Shown here: one piece after another, positions 17,646-26,510 of the stretch
How positions within the stretch are numbered: position 1 is the first letter of the stretch
Layout: the number at the start of each line of letters is the position of its first letter
Assembly: GCF_001611795.1 (NCBI RefSeq)
Contig: NZ_CP015098.1
Coordinates: 1,302,001-1,366,000, forward strand
From: Streptomyces qaidamensis
Lineage (GTDB): Bacteria > Actinomycetota > Actinomycetes > Streptomycetales > Streptomycetaceae
Length of the DNA: 64,000 nucleotides
Direction: 5' to 3'
Notes under the pieces: generated by a model
Database searches by the model: none
What the model was told of the DNA's origin: nothing
What the model saw: only the letters and a program-made list of their open reading frames with translations
Program-made: the position numbers and the translations under genes

Positions 17646-20048
17646 GTGGAGGGACGCGTACCGGAGGACTTGGTGGTCGTCGTCGACGCCGACGGGGCGA
17701 TCATGGTGTGGAGCGACGGCGCTCGCCGTCTGCTCGGCTACGAACCCGCCGAACTCCTGGGCAAGCCCGTGACCGACTTGCTCGCCGCCGCGCTCCCGGA
17801 GTCCACGCGGCGGCACACGGCCGACGGTCGGCGCTGGGCCGGTGAGGTCGCGCTGCGGCACCGGAACGGCAACCGCGTCGTGGTCCGGCTGCAGGGGACG
17901 CCGCTGACGGACGCCGGAGGCGGGCGGCTCTGGCTGGTGACCGGCACCGTGCCGGTGTACCCGGCGGCCCCGCCCGAGCAGGGGACCCTGCCGCTGTGGG
18001 ATCTCACCCTCGCCCAGCTCCCCGTGCCGGTGGCGGTCTACGACCGCGATGCCCGGCTGGTGGCCGCCAACGAGATCATGACCAAGGTCATGGGCAGGTC
18101 CGAGGAGGACATGAAGGGCCTGACCGTGTGGGAGATCGAGCCGAACCCGCCCTTCGACGAGTACGACCGCCTCCAGCGCGAGGTCCTGCGCACCGGCGAG
18201 ATGATCTTTCACGAGGAGCACGCGAAGGCCCCGGGCCAGACCGGGCCGCACGCCTGGTCCATGTTCCTGTCGCCGCTGAAGGACGACACCGGCGCGGTCC
18301 ACGGCATGTCGGCGACCGTGTTCGACACGACGGAGCAGTACTGGGCCCGCCGTCGGCTGGCGGTGCTCAACGAGGCCAGTCTGCGCATCGGCAGCACCCT
18401 GGACGTGACCCGGACGGCCGAGGAGATGGCCGAGGTGGCCGTGACCGGCGGGTTCGCGGACTTCGTCACGGTGGACCTTCTGGAGTCCGTCGCCCTCGGG
18501 GACGAGCCGGGGCCGCTGCCGCCGGACACTGCGGTCACCGTGCGGCGCACCGCGCAGCTGTCGGTGCTCCAGGGCTGCCCGGAGTCGGTGGTCGCCTCGG
18601 GCGAGACGACCCGCTACCCGGTGGGGACGCTGCCGCTGCGGACCCTGAGCGCCGGCCGGGGCGTCCGGCACCGGCCCGGGGACCCGGAGCTGCAGGAGTG
18701 GCTCAGGACCTCCCCCGCCCGCGTCGAGGTTATGTCGCGGTACCTGATCCACTCGGTGATGATGGTGCCGCTGCGCGCCCGGGGTGTGACGCTGGGCATG
18801 GTGCACTTCCTCCGGCACCGGACGCCGGAATGGTTCAGCGAGGACGACCTGCTGCTGGCGGAGGAGATCGTCGCCCGGGCGGCGGTGAGCGTGGACAACG
18901 CCCGCCGGTACACCCGCGAACGCCGCACGGCGCTGGCGCTCCAGCGCAGCCTGCTCCCCGAGCGGCCGCCGGAGCTGGCGGCGATGGACGTCGCCTACCG
19001 CTATCTGCCGACCGGGGCCGGCGCGGACATCGGCGGCGACTGGTTCGACGTGATCCCGCTGTCCGGCGCCCGCGTGGCCCTGGTGGTGGGCGACGTGGTG
19101 GGCCACGGGATCCAGGCGTCGGCCACGATGGGCCGGCTGCGGACGGCCGTACGGACGCTCGCGGACGTCGATCTCGCCCCCGACGAGCTGCTCACCCAGC
19201 TGGACGACCTCGTCATCCGGCTGGACCGGGAGGAGGGCCCGGAGGTGCGCGGCGCGCAGGAGGCGTCGGGGCAGGTCGGCGCCACCTGCCTGTACGCGGT
19301 GTACGACCCGGTGTCCCGGCGCTGCACCATGGCGCGCGCCGGGCATCCGGCGCCCGCGCTGGTCACCCCCGGGGGCGGCGTACGGTTCCTGGATCTGCCG
19401 GCCGGGCCGCCGCTGGGTCTGGGCGGCCTGCCGTTCGAGTCCTCCGAGGTGCAACTGGAGGAGAACAGCCTGCTCGCCCTCTACACCGACGGCCTGATCG
19501 AGGCGCCCGACCACGACATCGAGGTCGGGATCGGCCTGCTGCACCGCGCGCTGAGCACCCCCGGGGGGACACTCGACGAGACCTGCGACCGGGTGCTGCG
19601 CACGGTGCTGACCGGCCGGCCCGAGGACGACATCGTGCTGATGCTGGCACGGACGGCCGTGCTCGACGCCGCGAAGGTCCGCACCTGGCAGCTGCCGCCG
19701 GAACCCGCGGCCGTGGCCCGGGCCCGCAAGATGGCGGGCGCGCAGCTGGCCGAGTGGGGCCTGACGGAGGCGGAGTTCGCCACCGAACTGATCGTCAGCG
19801 AGCTGGTCACCAACGCGCTGCGGTACGGCGGTGCCCCCATCGAGCTGCGGCTGATCCGCGACTCGACCCTCATCTGCGAGGTGTCCGACGGCAGCAACAC
19901 CGCGCCGCACCTGCGCCGGGCCCGGGTCTTCGACGAGGGCGGACGGGGCCTGCTGCTCGTCGCCCAGCTCGCCGAGCGGTGGGGCAGCCGCCAGACGGCC
20001 ACGGGCAAGACCATCTGGGCGGAGCAGCCCCTGCCCGCCGGAATGTGA
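17646..20048 (+). CDS. PAS-PAS-GAF-SpoIIE phosphatase with C-terminal anti-sigma-type ATPase
   Basis: GTG 17646 has GGAGG five bases upstream and gives 800 residues. Order: PAS 1-110 (VVVDADGAIMVWSDGARRLLGYEP), second PAS 125-235 (AVYDRDARLVAANEIMTKVMGR), GAF 240-430, SpoIIE/PP2C 440-660 with metal Asp motifs GGDWFDVI, VGDVVGHG and PEDDIVLML, then a GHKL ATPase 670-800 (ELIVSELVTNALRYGG with the N-box Asn, DEGGRGLLLV). This family senses cues and dephosphorylates anti-sigma-factor antagonists, while the ATPase end may phosphorylate or bind them, controlling partner-switching sigma factors. The ligand is unknown. A paralogue lies at 45978-49022. Confidence 0.92.
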   Translation: MEGRVPEDLVVVVDADGAIMVWSDGARRLLGYEPAELLGKPVTDLLAAALPESTRRHTADGRRWAGEVALRHRNGNRVVVRLQGTPLTDAGGGRLWLVTGTVPVYPAAPPEQGTLPLWDLTLAQLPVPVAVYDRDARLVAANEIMTKVMGRSEEDMKGLTVWEIEPNPPFDEYDRLQREVLRTGEMIFHEEHAKAPGQTGPHAWSMFLSPLKDDTGAVHGMSATVFDTTEQYWARRRLAVLNEASLRIGSTLDVTRTAEEMAEVAVTGGFADFVTVDLLESVALGDEPGPLPPDTAVTVRRTAQLSVLQGCPESVVASGETTRYPVGTLPLRTLSAGRGVRHRPGDPELQEWLRTSPARVEVMSRYLIHSVMMVPLRARGVTLGMVHFLRHRTPEWFSEDDLLLAEEIVARAAVSVDNARRYTRERRTALALQRSLLPERPPELAAMDVAYRYLPTGAGADIGGDWFDVIPLSGARVALVVGDVVGHGIQASATMGRLRTAVRTLADVDLAPDELLTQLDDLVIRLDREEGPEVRGAQEASGQVGATCLYAVYDPVSRRCTMARAGHPAPALVTPGGGVRFLDLPAGPPLGLGGLPFESSEVQLEENSLLALYTDGLIEAPDHDIEVGIGLLHRALSTPGGTLDETCDRVLRTVLTGRPEDDIVLMLARTAVLDAAKVRTWQLPPEPAAVARARKMAGAQLAEWGLTEAEFATELIVSELVTNALRYGGAPIELRLIRDSTLICEVSDGSNTAPHLRRARVFDEGGRGLLLVAQLAERWGSRQTATGKTIWAEQPLPAGM

Positions 20049-20055
20049 GCCGGGG

Positions 20056-20973
20056 CTACCGCGTGTCGACGATGCCGCCGGTCACGGCGATGACCTCGCC
20101 GACGGTGTAACTGGAGTCGGCGTCGGAGGCGAGGCAGACGTACGTCGGTGCCATCTCCTCGGGCTGGCCGCGCGTTCCAGCAGGACCTCGCTGCCGATGT
20201 GGGCGAGCCCGTCCGGCGGCATGTGCGGATCGGCCTCGTCGAGGGGCGTCCACGTCGGGCCCGGCGCGACCACGTTGGCGCGCACGCCCCGCTTGGCCAG
20301 GTGCACGGCGACGGACTTGGTCAGGGTGGTCTGCGCGGCCTTGGACGCCGCGTAGTCGATCATCGTGGTGCTGCCCTTGAGGGCCTCCTCGGTGGCGGTG
20401 GCGATGACCGCGTCGCCAGGCTTCAGATGGGGCAGGGCCGCCATGAGCAGGTGGAAGTACGCGTAGACGTTCGTCTTGAACGTCAGGTCGAAGTCCTCCG
20501 CGGTCAGCTGCTCCAGTTCCAGTCTGTTTTTGAGGTGGGCGCCGTTGCGCACGAGGATGTTCAGCCCGCCGGGTTCCGCCGCCGTCCGTTCGACCGCCGC
20601 ACGGCAGAACTCCGGGTCGGTGAGGTCGCCGGGCAGCAGCAGACAGCGCCTGCCCTGCTCCTCCAGCGCGCACGCGCTCCGCGTCCACCTGCTCCTCGGG
20701 CAGATGGACGGCGACGTCGGCGTCCTCGCGTGCGTACAGCAGCGCCACGGCCCGTCCGATGCCGGAGTCGTCGCCGGTGATCAGCGCGGTCTTCCCCTCC
20801 AGCTTCCCGCTCGCCCGGTGACGGCTCGCCCGGTGGCGCGGCTCGGTACGCATCTCGGCCTCCAGGCCGGGCCGCTGCTGCTTGTCGGAGTCGTAGGGCG
20901 GGTCCGGCTCGGAGACGACCTGGGGTGCGGACTTTTCCTGCTCGGGCTGCACAACTTTGCCGGTGTCGTCCAC
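20056..20973 (-). pseudogene. Short-chain dehydrogenase gene with two compensating frameshifts
   Basis: The N-terminal frame (from GTG 20973) carries ALITGDDSGIGRAVALLYARE, the NAD-binding end of SDR enzymes related to YhdF/stress dehydrogenases. Near 20690, in a run of GC dinucleotides, the frame changes. The middle (NGAHLKNRLELEQL, then the active-site YAASK) continues in the next frame until about 20170, where the first frame resumes and ends correctly (MAPTYVCLASDADSSYTVGEVIAVTGG). A two-base loss followed by a one-base loss would explain it. Either two sequencing errors or a genuine pseudogene is possible. If repaired it would be about 305 residues and NAD(P)-dependent. Confidence 0.8.
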
Positions 20974-21000
20974 GGCGCGGCCGGCTTCACCGGCCGCGCC
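20974..21000. other. Perfect 11-base hairpin between divergent genes
   Basis: 20974-20984 pairs with 20990-21000 around a five-base CTTCA loop. It abuts the apparent start of the leftward SDR gene, where a ribosome site should be. Either it hides that site or the true start is further inside. It could also block transcripts between the two divergent units. Confidence 0.6.
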
Positions 21001-21156
21001 GTCCTTGCCCGGCCCGCGTTCCCAGGACGGCGGCTGTCATGTCCCCGGCCGCCCGGAACGGGCGCGATGCCCGGACCGGAATGTCGGCGTGCACGACGGG
21101 TACTCCCAGGATCTTGCAAGCCGGCCTTCGGGCCGTACGCCGTCGGAAGGAGAGCC

Positions 21157-22470
21157 GTGTCTGACGAGACGGTGAAGAACGTCTTCGTGATCGGACTCGA
21201 CGAGGCCAATCTGCCCACGCTTCAGCAGGTCCCCGGAGCCGACCGGCTGCGTTTTCACCAGCTGCTGACGATCGAGGAGCTTCAGGTCGGGGAAGTGCAC
21301 CTGCCCACGCTGCTCGACAAGGCACAGGGCGTGCTCGACGCGTTCGACGGCAGCATCGACGCGATCGTGGGCTACTGGGACTTCCCGGTCAGCACCCTCG
21401 TCCCGATGCTGGGCGAGCGCTACGGCACCCGCAGCACCAGCCTGGAGTCGGTGGTCAAGTGCGAGCACAAGTACTGGAGCCGGCTGGAGCAGCAGAAGGT
21501 CACCGACCGGCATCCGCGGTTCGGCCAGGTCGACCTGTCGGCCGAGCCGCCGCGCCCGCCGGAGGACGTGACCTTCCCGATGTGGCTCAAGCCCGCCCTG
21601 TCGTACTCCTCGGAACTCGCCTTCGGAGTCGGTGACGAGGAGGAGTTCCACAAGGCCGTCGCCGAGATCCGCGACGGCATATCCCGCATCGGCCGGCCCT
21701 TCGAGCACATCCTCGAACGCATCGACCTGCCGCCGGAGATGAACGGTGTGGGCGGCCGGGTCTGCCTGGCGGAGGAGTCGATGTCCGGCGTCCAGGTGGC
21801 CGTCGAGGGCTATGTCCACCAGGGCGAGGTGACGGTCTACGGGGTCCTGGACTCCATCCAGTACCCGGACTCCTCCTGCTTCCTGCGCCACCAGTACCCC
21901 TCGATGCTGCCGCCCCCGGTCATCGCGCAGCTGCACGACGTCAGCGAGCGCGTGATGCGGCAGATCGGGATGGACTCGGCCACCTTCAGCATCGAGTACT
22001 TCTACGACCCCCGGTCCCAGGAGATCAACCTGCTGGAGATCAACCCGCGGCACTCCCAGTCGCACGCGGAGCTGTTCCATTACGTCGACGGCGTGCCCAA
22101 CCACCACTGCATGGTCCGTCTCGCCCTCGGCGAGGACCCGCACATGCCGCACCGCGAGGGCGAGTACGCGATGGCGGCGAAGTGGTACCACCGCTGGTTC
22201 ACCGACGGCGTGGTGCGCCGGGTGCCGGGCCCCGAGGAGATCGCCCGCATCGAGCGGGAGACCCCGGGCGTGCGCATCGAGGTGATTCCCGCGGAGGGCG
22301 ACAGGCTCTCGGACCTCCCCGGTCAGGACAGCTACAGCTACGAGCTGGCGCACATCTACACCGGCGGCGCGGACGAGGCGGAGCTGCGGGCGAAGTTCGA
22401 CCACTGCGTGGCCGCCCTGGGCCTGGCCTTCGAGGACGCCCCGGCCGAGGCCGACGCAGCCGAGAAGTGA
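21157..22470 (+). CDS. ATP-grasp family ligase
   Basis: I start at GTG 21157 with AAGGAG at 21147-21152 (437 residues). The upstream open frame is antisense to the SDR gene. The chain begins with a Rossmann-like VFVIGLDEANLPTL. A central ATP-grasp fold follows, with WLKPALSYSSELAFGV as the lysine-bearing strand and INLLEINPRHSQSH as the metal-binding ExNPR block near 293, as in carnosine-synthase-like and biotin-carboxylase-like members. Such enzymes join a carboxylate to an amine or thiol through an acyl phosphate. The CocE/NonD hydrolase follows seven bases downstream, so the two form an operon. The substrate is unknown. Confidence 0.88.
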   Translation: MSDETVKNVFVIGLDEANLPTLQQVPGADRLRFHQLLTIEELQVGEVHLPTLLDKAQGVLDAFDGSIDAIVGYWDFPVSTLVPMLGERYGTRSTSLESVVKCEHKYWSRLEQQKVTDRHPRFGQVDLSAEPPRPPEDVTFPMWLKPALSYSSELAFGVGDEEEFHKAVAEIRDGISRIGRPFEHILERIDLPPEMNGVGGRVCLAEESMSGVQVAVEGYVHQGEVTVYGVLDSIQYPDSSCFLRHQYPSMLPPPVIAQLHDVSERVMRQIGMDSATFSIEYFYDPRSQEINLLEINPRHSQSHAELFHYVDGVPNHHCMVRLALGEDPHMPHREGEYAMAAKWYHRWFTDGVVRRVPGPEEIARIERETPGVRIEVIPAEGDRLSDLPGQDSYSYELAHIYTGGADEAELRAKFDHCVAALGLAFEDAPAEADAAEK

Positions 22471-22477
22471 GGAGCAC

Positions 22478-24526
22478 GTGGGTTCCATGCGTTACGTGAC
22501 CAACCTGCCGTACGAGACCAAGGAGGAGGAGCACGTCACGATCCCGATGTCCGACGGGATCCGGCTCTCCGCGCACATCTGGCGCCCCACCTCCTCGGAC
22601 CAGGAGCCGGTGCCGGCGGTGCTGGAGTACATCCCGTACCGCAAGCGCGACCTGACGGCCGTACGGGACTCGGTCCACCACCCCTACCTCGCCGGGCACG
22701 GCTACGCGTGTGTCCGCGTCGACCTGCGCGGCACCGGCGACTCCGAGGGCGTGCTGCGCGACGAGTACCTGGAGCGGGAGCAGGCGGACGCCGAGGAGAT
22801 CCTGGCCTGGCTGGCGGAGCAGCACTGGTGCGACGGCGGCACGGGCATGATGGGCATCTCCTGGGGCGCGTTCGCGGCACTGCAGGTGGCGGCCCGCCGG
22901 CCGCCGAGCCTGAAGGCCATCGCCATCGCCTCGTTCACCGACGACCGGCACGCCGACGACATGCACTACATGGGCGGCGCCCTGCTGTCGGACAACCTGG
23001 CCGAGGCGGGCACCATGTTCGCCTACGGCACCTGCCCGCCCGACCCGTCCGTGGTCGGCGACCGCTGGCGCGGGATGTGGCACGAGCGGCTGGAGAACAC
23101 CGAGCCCTGGGTGCTGGAGTGGCTGCGTCACCAGCGGCGCGACGACTACTGGCGGCACGCCTCGGTGTGCGAGGACTACACGAGCGTGCGCTGCCCGGTC
23201 CTGGCCTCCAGCGGCTGGGCGGACGGCTACTCCAACGCCGTGACCCGGCTTCTGGGCAACCTGGACGTGCCCCGCAAGGGGCTGATCGGGCCCTGGTCGC
23301 ACAAGTTCCCGCACCTCGGGGAGCCCGGCCCGGCGATCGGCTACCTCCAGGAGCTGGTGCGGTGGTGGGACCACTGGCTCAAGGGCGTCGACAACGGCGT
23401 CATGGACGGCCCCATGCTGCTGGCGTGGATGCAGGACAGCGTGCCGCCCTCCACGTCCTACGAGGAGCGGCCGGGCCGCTGGGTCGGCGAGCCGGACTGG
23501 CCATCGCCGCACATCCGGCCCGAGACGCGTCCGCTCACGCGGCACACGATCGGACCCGCGCAGGACGCCACGGCCGAGCCCGGTGAGGGAGGCGCGGCCA
23601 TGACCGTGCGATCGCCGCTGTCCGTCGGCCAGTTCGCGGGCAAGTGGGCCTCCTACAACGCGCCCCCGGACCTGCCCTACGACCAGCGGGAGGAGGACGG
23701 CGGCTCGCTCGTCTTCGACAGCGAACCGCTGACCGAGCCGCTGGAGATCCTCGGCTCGCCGAGCGTGGAGCTCGACCTGACGGTCAGCGAGCCGGTCGCC
23801 CTGGTGGCGGCGCGGCTGTCCGACGTGAGCCCCGACGGGGCCGCTACCCGCGTCTCGTACGGCATCCTGAACCTGACCCGCCGTGACAGCACCGAATCGC
23901 CCGAGCCGTTGGAGCCGGGCCGGCGCTACCGGGCCACCATCCCGCTGAACGGTGTGGCGCAGGCGTTCCCGCCGGGCCACCGCATCCGGCTGTCCCTGTC
24001 GACGTCCTACTGGCCGCTGGCCTGGCCGGCGCCCAAGCCGGCCCTGCTCGGCGTCCACGAGCACTCCAGCACGCTCACCTTGCCGGTGCGGCCGGTGGAC
24101 GAGCCGGACGAGGTGACGTCGTCGCCCTTCGGCGAACCCGAGGGCACTCCCCCGCTCGCCATGACCCAGGTGACGCCCCCGGAGGAGCGCTGGGACGTCA
24201 AGCGGGACCTGATCGACTACCGCTCCGAGCTGGACATCGTGAAGGACCGTGGCACGGTCCGCTTCGAGGACATCGGCCTGGAGGCCGGCCGCCGCGCCCA
24301 CGAGCGCTACACGGCGGTCGCCGACGACTTCACCTCGGTCGGCGGCGAGACCACGTGGACCATGCGGTTCCGCCGGGACGACTGGGACGTACGGGTGGTC
24401 ACCAGCACCCGGCTCACGTGCGACGAGACGGACTTCTTCGTCGACGCGACCCTCGACGCGTACGAGGCCGACCGCCGGGTCTTCTCCCGCACCTGGAACG
24501 AGACGGTTCCCCGCGATCTGCTGTAG
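22478..24526 (+). CDS. CocE/NonD family serine hydrolase (X-Pro dipeptidyl-peptidase-like)
   Basis: GTG 22478 (GGAG three bases before) or ATG 22487 starts a protein of about 680 residues. The alpha/beta-hydrolase domain shows nucleophile GISWGAF (Ser near 127), Asp in SSGWADGYSN (near 249) and His in GPWSHKFPH (near 274). The jelly-roll C-terminal domain (from about 400, with PLEILGSPSVELDLTVSEP) is that of the S15/CocE family. These enzymes hydrolyse acyl or peptide esters and amides. There is no signal peptide, so it acts inside the cell. Being coupled to an ATP-grasp ligase, it may hydrolyse or edit the ligase product. Its last 120 residues (VKRDLIDYRSELDIVKDRG) form an extra domain not needed for the fold. 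Confidence 0.9.
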   Translation: MGSMRYVTNLPYETKEEEHVTIPMSDGIRLSAHIWRPTSSDQEPVPAVLEYIPYRKRDLTAVRDSVHHPYLAGHGYACVRVDLRGTGDSEGVLRDEYLEREQADAEEILAWLAEQHWCDGGTGMMGISWGAFAALQVAARRPPSLKAIAIASFTDDRHADDMHYMGGALLSDNLAEAGTMFAYGTCPPDPSVVGDRWRGMWHERLENTEPWVLEWLRHQRRDDYWRHASVCEDYTSVRCPVLASSGWADGYSNAVTRLLGNLDVPRKGLIGPWSHKFPHLGEPGPAIGYLQELVRWWDHWLKGVDNGVMDGPMLLAWMQDSVPPSTSYEERPGRWVGEPDWPSPHIRPETRPLTRHTIGPAQDATAEPGEGGAAMTVRSPLSVGQFAGKWASYNAPPDLPYDQREEDGGSLVFDSEPLTEPLEILGSPSVELDLTVSEPVALVAARLSDVSPDGAATRVSYGILNLTRRDSTESPEPLEPGRRYRATIPLNGVAQAFPPGHRIRLSLSTSYWPLAWPAPKPALLGVHEHSSTLTLPVRPVDEPDEVTSSPFGEPEGTPPLAMTQVTPPEERWDVKRDLIDYRSELDIVKDRGTVRFEDIGLEAGRRAHERYTAVADDFTSVGGETTWTMRFRRDDWDVRVVTSTRLTCDETDFFVDATLDAYEADRRVFSRTWNETVPRDLL

Positions 24527-24568
24527 GCCAGGTCGTTGGCGGTGAGGGTCGGGGCAGGCCCCCGGCGG

Positions 24569-24597
24569 GGCGGGAGCGGGCAGGTGCCGCTCCCGCC
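24569..24597 (+). terminator. Terminator hairpin after the ATP-grasp/CocE operon
   Basis: Arms 24569-24579 and 24587-24597 (11 bases, G+C only apart from one A-T pair) close a seven-base loop. It lies 43 bases past the CocE stop and before the DUF779 gene, so the operon probably ends here. Confidence 0.75.
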
Positions 24598-24685
24598 TGT
24601 GGCCCCCGCCCGCGCGCGGGCGGATACTGGACGACTCGCGATACGGACCGGTTCCCGGCCTCGCCGTCACCGCCTGGAGGAACAC

Positions 24686-25090
24686 ATGACCGTGCGTACA
24701 GGACGTGTCGAACTGACCCCCGCCGCCGAGGAACTGCTGCGGCGGCTGACCGCGGCGCACGGGCCGGTGATGTTCCACCAGTCCGGCGGCTGCTGCGACG
24801 GCAGCGCCCCGATGTGCTACCCGCGCGGCGAGTTCCGGGTCGGCGCCTCGGACGTCCTGCTGGGGCACGTGGCCGGGGACACCCCGTTCTGGATGAGCGC
24901 GGACCAGTTCGTGTACTGGTCGCACACGCATCTCACCGTGGACGTGGTCCCCGGCCGCGGCAGCGGCTTCTCGCTGGAGGCGCCGGAGGGCGTCCGCTTC
25001 CTGATCCGCTCCCGCCTCCTCACCGACGAGGAACTGCGCCGCCTCGACTCGGAACCGCCTCTGCCGAACGGGGCGGCCAAGAGCGCCTAG
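24686..25090 (+). CDS. DUF779 family protein
   Basis: ATG 24686 with GGAGG five bases before gives 134 residues. The conserved stretch FHQSGGCCDGSAPMCYPRGEF with its cysteine pair and third Cys marks DUF779 (shown as HQSGGCCDGSAPMCYP). The segment MSADQFVYWSHTHLTVDVVPGRGSGFSLE-like, containing YWSHTHL, is also conserved. Members usually sit beside acetaldehyde or other aldehyde dehydrogenase genes and probably help their iron/thiol chemistry, but no such gene is here. It is cytoplasmic. The downstream SRPBCC gene follows after nine bases. Confidence 0.88.
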   Translation: MTVRTGRVELTPAAEELLRRLTAAHGPVMFHQSGGCCDGSAPMCYPRGEFRVGASDVLLGHVAGDTPFWMSADQFVYWSHTHLTVDVVPGRGSGFSLEAPEGVRFLIRSRLLTDEELRRLDSEPPLPNGAAKSA

Positions 25091-25099
25091 GGTGGGCCC

Positions 25100-25570
25100 A
25101 TGTACACGTCCCGGGTCTCCGGCCATGTCGACGCCCCCCGTGCCGCCGTGTACCGGGCGCTGGTGAGCGCCGAGGCGATCGCGCGCTGGCGGGTGCCGGA
25201 CGGGATGACCGGCGAGGTGCACGAGTTCGACGCCCGCGAGGGTGGCGGGTTTCGTGTCTCGCTCACCTACGAAGCGCCGGACGCCTCGGGGAAGTCGGCG
25301 GCGCACACCGACACCTACCACGGCCACTTCGCGCGGCTGGTGCCGGACGAGCAGGTGGTCGAGGTGCTGGAGTTCGAGGCCGTCGACCCCGCGCTGCGCG
25401 GCGCCATGACGCTGACGACCACGCTGACCGACGCGGAGGGCGGCGGCACCGACGTCGTCATGGTCCACGAGGGCATCCCCGACGCCGTGCCCGCCGCCGA
25501 CAACGAGACGGGCACGCGCATGGCCCTGGCCAATCTGGCCCGCCTCGTCGAGGCCGACGGTTCTTCCTGA
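25100..25570 (+). CDS. SRPBCC (AHSA1-like/START) domain protein
   Basis: This is a 156-residue protein with the helix-grip pattern: VSGHVDAPRAAVYRALVSAEAIARWRVPDGM at the start (VDAPRAAVYRAL shown), central FDAREGGGFRVSLTYE, and a final long helix DNETGTRMALANLARLVE. The AHSA1/CalC-like subgroup binds hydrophobic ligands, and some members act in polyketide handling or as toxin sponges. Nothing nearby fixes the ligand. It is probably cotranscribed with DUF779. Confidence 0.88.
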   Translation: MYTSRVSGHVDAPRAAVYRALVSAEAIARWRVPDGMTGEVHEFDAREGGGFRVSLTYEAPDASGKSAAHTDTYHGHFARLVPDEQVVEVLEFEAVDPALRGAMTLTTTLTDAEGGGTDVVMVHEGIPDAVPAADNETGTRMALANLARLVEADGSS

Positions 25571-25583
25571 ACGACGGGGGCTT

Positions 25584-26213
25584 CTAGGGGCCGGCGCACA
25601 CCGACGGCAGCGCCCGGCCCAGTCCCTCCAGGTGCGGGGCGTCGAGCCGGTGGGTGTACGCGGACCAGCCGGCGGCCGTGGCCAGACGCGGACCGCACGA
25701 CGGCAGGGCCCGGGTCCGTTCCGTGTCCCGCAGCGCGGCCAGCAGCGCGGTGGTGATGCGGTCCAGGGCCGGGCGGACCTCCTTGGCCAGGTCGGGGCGC
25801 TCGGTGGGGCGCTCCCCCGGGTGGGCGTCCCAACGGGCGAACAGAGCGCGCTGCACCAGCTTGTTCGCCTCGATCTGGTCCCGGAACACCGCGGCCACGG
25901 CGTCCGGTTCGAGCCCGAGGGCGGATGCCCGGGCCCGGACGTCGTCCAGGATCTGCGCCTCGCGCACCGGGTCGTCGATCGGTGTGTCCGTGCCGTACTT
26001 GGCGGCGGCGACCTTGTCGGCCAGCAGCAGCCGCTGGGCGAGCAGGTCGGTCACCGAGGTGAGGCCGTGGCGGGTGGCCGTCCGGTCGGCGGAGGCAGGG
26101 GCGGGGCGCTGGGTGCCGGCGGTGGCCGGGCCGGCCGGGCCGAGTGCCAGAGCGGTCGCCGTCGCCACGGCGCCGAGGACGGTGAGAGCGCAACGGAGAC
26201 GTCGAGGGCGCAC
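25584..26213 (-). CDS. Secreted chorismate mutase, AroQ-gamma type
   Basis: I start at GTG 26213 with GGAAGG seven bases upstream (209 residues), which places a clean signal peptide (RRLRCALTVLGAVATATALAL to ATAG) at the N-terminus. The helical body has VTDLLAQRLLLADKVAAAKYGTDTPIDDPVREAQIL in part (LAQRLLLADKVAAAK, PIDDPVREAQIL) and FRDQIEANKLVQRALF, the arrangement of exported monofunctional chorismate mutases (chorismate to prephenate), with the basic, Asp/Glu and Gln active-site residues. Two cysteines near the end (PSCGP, SVCAGP) could form a disulfide outside the cell. Why chorismate mutase is exported in Streptomyces is not known. Confidence 0.88.
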   Translation of the reverse strand: MRPRRLRCALTVLGAVATATALALGPAGPATAGTQRPAPASADRTATRHGLTSVTDLLAQRLLLADKVAAAKYGTDTPIDDPVREAQILDDVRARASALGLEPDAVAAVFRDQIEANKLVQRALFARWDAHPGERPTERPDLAKEVRPALDRITTALLAALRDTERTRALPSCGPRLATAAGWSAYTHRLDAPHLEGLGRALPSVCAGP

Positions 26214-26404
26214 CGGGTTGACCTTCCGTGGGGGGCGAGGCAAGCCCCAACCTACCGATCACCCCGCTGCGCGACGGGTCCGGCTCCGTCAAGTGGCGCG
26301 GCACAGCGGGTCGTCGGCGGGGACTGCCGTGATGGCCGTGGTGCCTCAGCGGACCCACCGCCCACATCTGGACGCCCTCACATGGCCTCGCCTAGGGTGC
26401 AGCG

Positions 26405-26416
26405 GCAAGCGCTTTC
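26405..26416. promoter_or_regulatory. LacI-type operator candidate upstream of GH115
   Basis: GCAAGCGCTTTC is a near-perfect palindrome with the central CG step and AAGCGCTT core used by LacI/GalR-family repressors of sugar genes. It lies 95 bases before the GH115 start, in the 297-base gap from the chorismate mutase start. The regulator gene is not in the window. Confidence 0.45.
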
Positions 26417-26510
26417 TAGCCTGCCCATGCCAACCCCCTGTGCGCGCAGCCCCGCCGACGGCCCGTACGAGGAACCGCCGCGGAGCCGACGCGCGGAAAG
26501 GCAGTGCCCA

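Noticed and set aside
17517..19910. 797-codon open frame antisense to the SpoIIE phosphatase
   Set aside because: Composition is that of a shadow, and the plus-strand protein shows PAS, GAF, SpoIIE and ATPase motifs.
22199..25468. 1,089-codon open frame on the minus strand
   Set aside because: Covers several well-supported plus-strand genes and has Arg/Pro/Gly-rich, motif-free sequence.
25632..26510. In-frame extension upstream of the GH115 start
   Set aside because: It overlaps the chorismate mutase gene on the opposite strand and the signal peptide begins at GTG 26511.
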